Of a stretch of DNA of 5,880 bases, positions 5,319-5,880 are shown piece by piece. The notes beneath the pieces were generated by a model. That model saw only the letters and a program-made list of their open reading frames with translations, made no database searches and was not told the DNA's origin. This DNA comes from Acidobacteriota bacterium (GTDB lineage: Bacteria > Acidobacteriota > Terriglobia > Acidiferrales > UBA7541): assembly GCA_003224195.1 (NCBI GenBank), contig QHYP01000043.1, positions 25,854-31,733 on the forward strand, given 5' to 3'. How positions within the stretch are numbered: the stretch's first letter is position 1; every line of letters starts with the position of its first letter. A program made the position numbers and the translations under genes.

Positions 5319-5880
5319 ATGTTGACGAACTCTATCGGGCGAACTCGAATGCTTCTCTGCATTCTCTCTTTCCTGTGTTTCTCCTGGCTCGCTTCCGCGG
5401 TCCTCGCGAGCATTTTCGGCACGGTGCGCGGCATCGTCCATGACTCCCAGCATCACCCGATCGCCAGCGCCCACGTCGTGCTGCGCGCCCGGGCGTCCGA
5501 CTGGCAGAAGGAAGCCACCACCGATGACGAGGGCCGCTTCCAGATCGATGCCGTTTCCGCCGGAGAATATACGATCCATATCACCCACGAAGGCTTCCGC
5601 AATTTTGACGGATCGCTCGCTGTCTCTGCTGATTCCGCGCCGCTCCTTCATTTCCCGCTGGAACTGGCCACGCTTACGCAGAGAATCGAAGTAAACGACG
5701 GCACGGATCTGGTGGATACAAGTTCCTCGACTTCTCAGACTACTCTGACGCGTGAAACTATCGAGGCAACTCCCGGCGCGACCCGCGCCAACAGCCTCGA
5801 TTTCATCGCCAATTTCACGCCCGGCGCGTACATGGTGCATGACCAGCTTCACGTCCGCGGCGGTCATCAAGTTTCCTGGC
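5319..5880 (+). CDS. TonB-dependent receptor, Oar-like, 5' part (continues past window)
   Basis: The first 187 codons are present and the frame is open to the right edge. Residues 1-30 are a signal peptide: basic start (GRTR at 7-10), hydrophobic core 11-24 and small residues 'ASAVLA' for cleavage. Residues about 33-115 are a carboxypeptidase-type regulatory (beta-sandwich) domain: 'GTVRGIVHDSQHHPIASAHV', 'TTDDEGRFQIDAVSAGEYTI', 'GF'. A short linker leads to the plug domain, which begins near residue 145 and reaches 'LHVRGGHQVSW' where the window ends. The 22-strand barrel would lie beyond, and full members of this group are usually about 1000 residues. Such receptors are expanded in Acidobacteria and import large or scarce substrates across the outer membrane using TonB energy. 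The substrate cannot be read from this part; the Cys/His-rich gene immediately upstream hints at a metal. ATG 5313, two codons upstream, is an alternative start. Confidence 0.92.
   Translation, partial: MLTNSIGRTRMLLCILSFLCFSWLASAVLASIFGTVRGIVHDSQHHPIASAHVVLRARASDWQKEATTDDEGRFQIDAVSAGEYTIHITHEGFRNFDGSLAVSADSAPLLHFPLELATLTQRIEVNDGTDLVDTSSSTSQTTLTRETIEATPGATRANSLDFIANFTPGAYMVHDQLHVRGGHQVSW

Noticed and set aside
5043..5870. Minus-strand frame of 275 codons
   Set aside because: It is antisense to the Cys/His-rich gene and to the TonB receptor start, whose signal peptide and regulatory domain are unmistakable. Its product is Arg/Gly-rich without a recognisable domain.

Overview
The window looks like a chromosomal segment from an acidobacterium (class Terriglobia or a relative). 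This is inferred from gene content: the start of an Oar-like TonB-dependent receptor with an N-terminal carboxypeptidase-type regulatory domain, an alpha-beta fused branched-chain-type E1 dehydrogenase, a zinc-ribbon PspC protein, and moderately high GC with short intergenic gaps. No rRNA, tRNA, CRISPR array, integrase or transposase gene was found.

Layout. Positions 1-476 (minus) hold the 5' part of a membrane-anchored bacterial SH3-domain protein that runs off the left edge. It starts inside the stop codon (ATGA overlap) of a short reading frame that is recognisably the N-terminus of a 6-phosphofructokinase (473-652, minus) with damaged glycine positions; this is probably a gene remnant now acting as a leader. 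Pointing the other way is a DoxX-family membrane protein (794-1225, plus). It converges on a zinc-ribbon/PspC membrane protein (1322-1651, minus), which has a good ECF-sigma-type promoter (1689-1714). Between pspC and the next gene lies a compact 171-bp foldback element (1730-1900) with 17-bp perfect terminal inverted repeats, an inner 13-bp inverted repeat and a short hairpin. It looks like a MITE or intergenic repeat and abuts the E1 stop codon. The large E1 gene (1897-4053, minus) has a near-consensus -10 box. Upstream of it, on the same strand, is a protein of unknown function with a Lys/Ala-rich linker (4213-4686). A divergent region with a tandem 8-bp repeat separates this from a plus-strand pair: a secreted or membrane-anchored Cys/His-rich small protein (4785-5225) and the TonB-dependent receptor (5319 to the right edge).

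How the genes work together. Most are independent units. Several concern the cell envelope (SH3 protein, DoxX, PspC, Cys-rich protein, TonB receptor). The most suggestive partnership is the Cys/His-rich protein with the TonB-dependent receptor, which may be a metal-handling pair. The E1 enzyme would need E2 and E3 partners encoded elsewhere. No defence or other multi-gene novel system is evident. The observations most worth following up are the phosphofructokinase remnant coupled to the SH3 gene, the nested foldback element, the ECF-type promoter of pspC and the Cys/His-rich/TonB pair.
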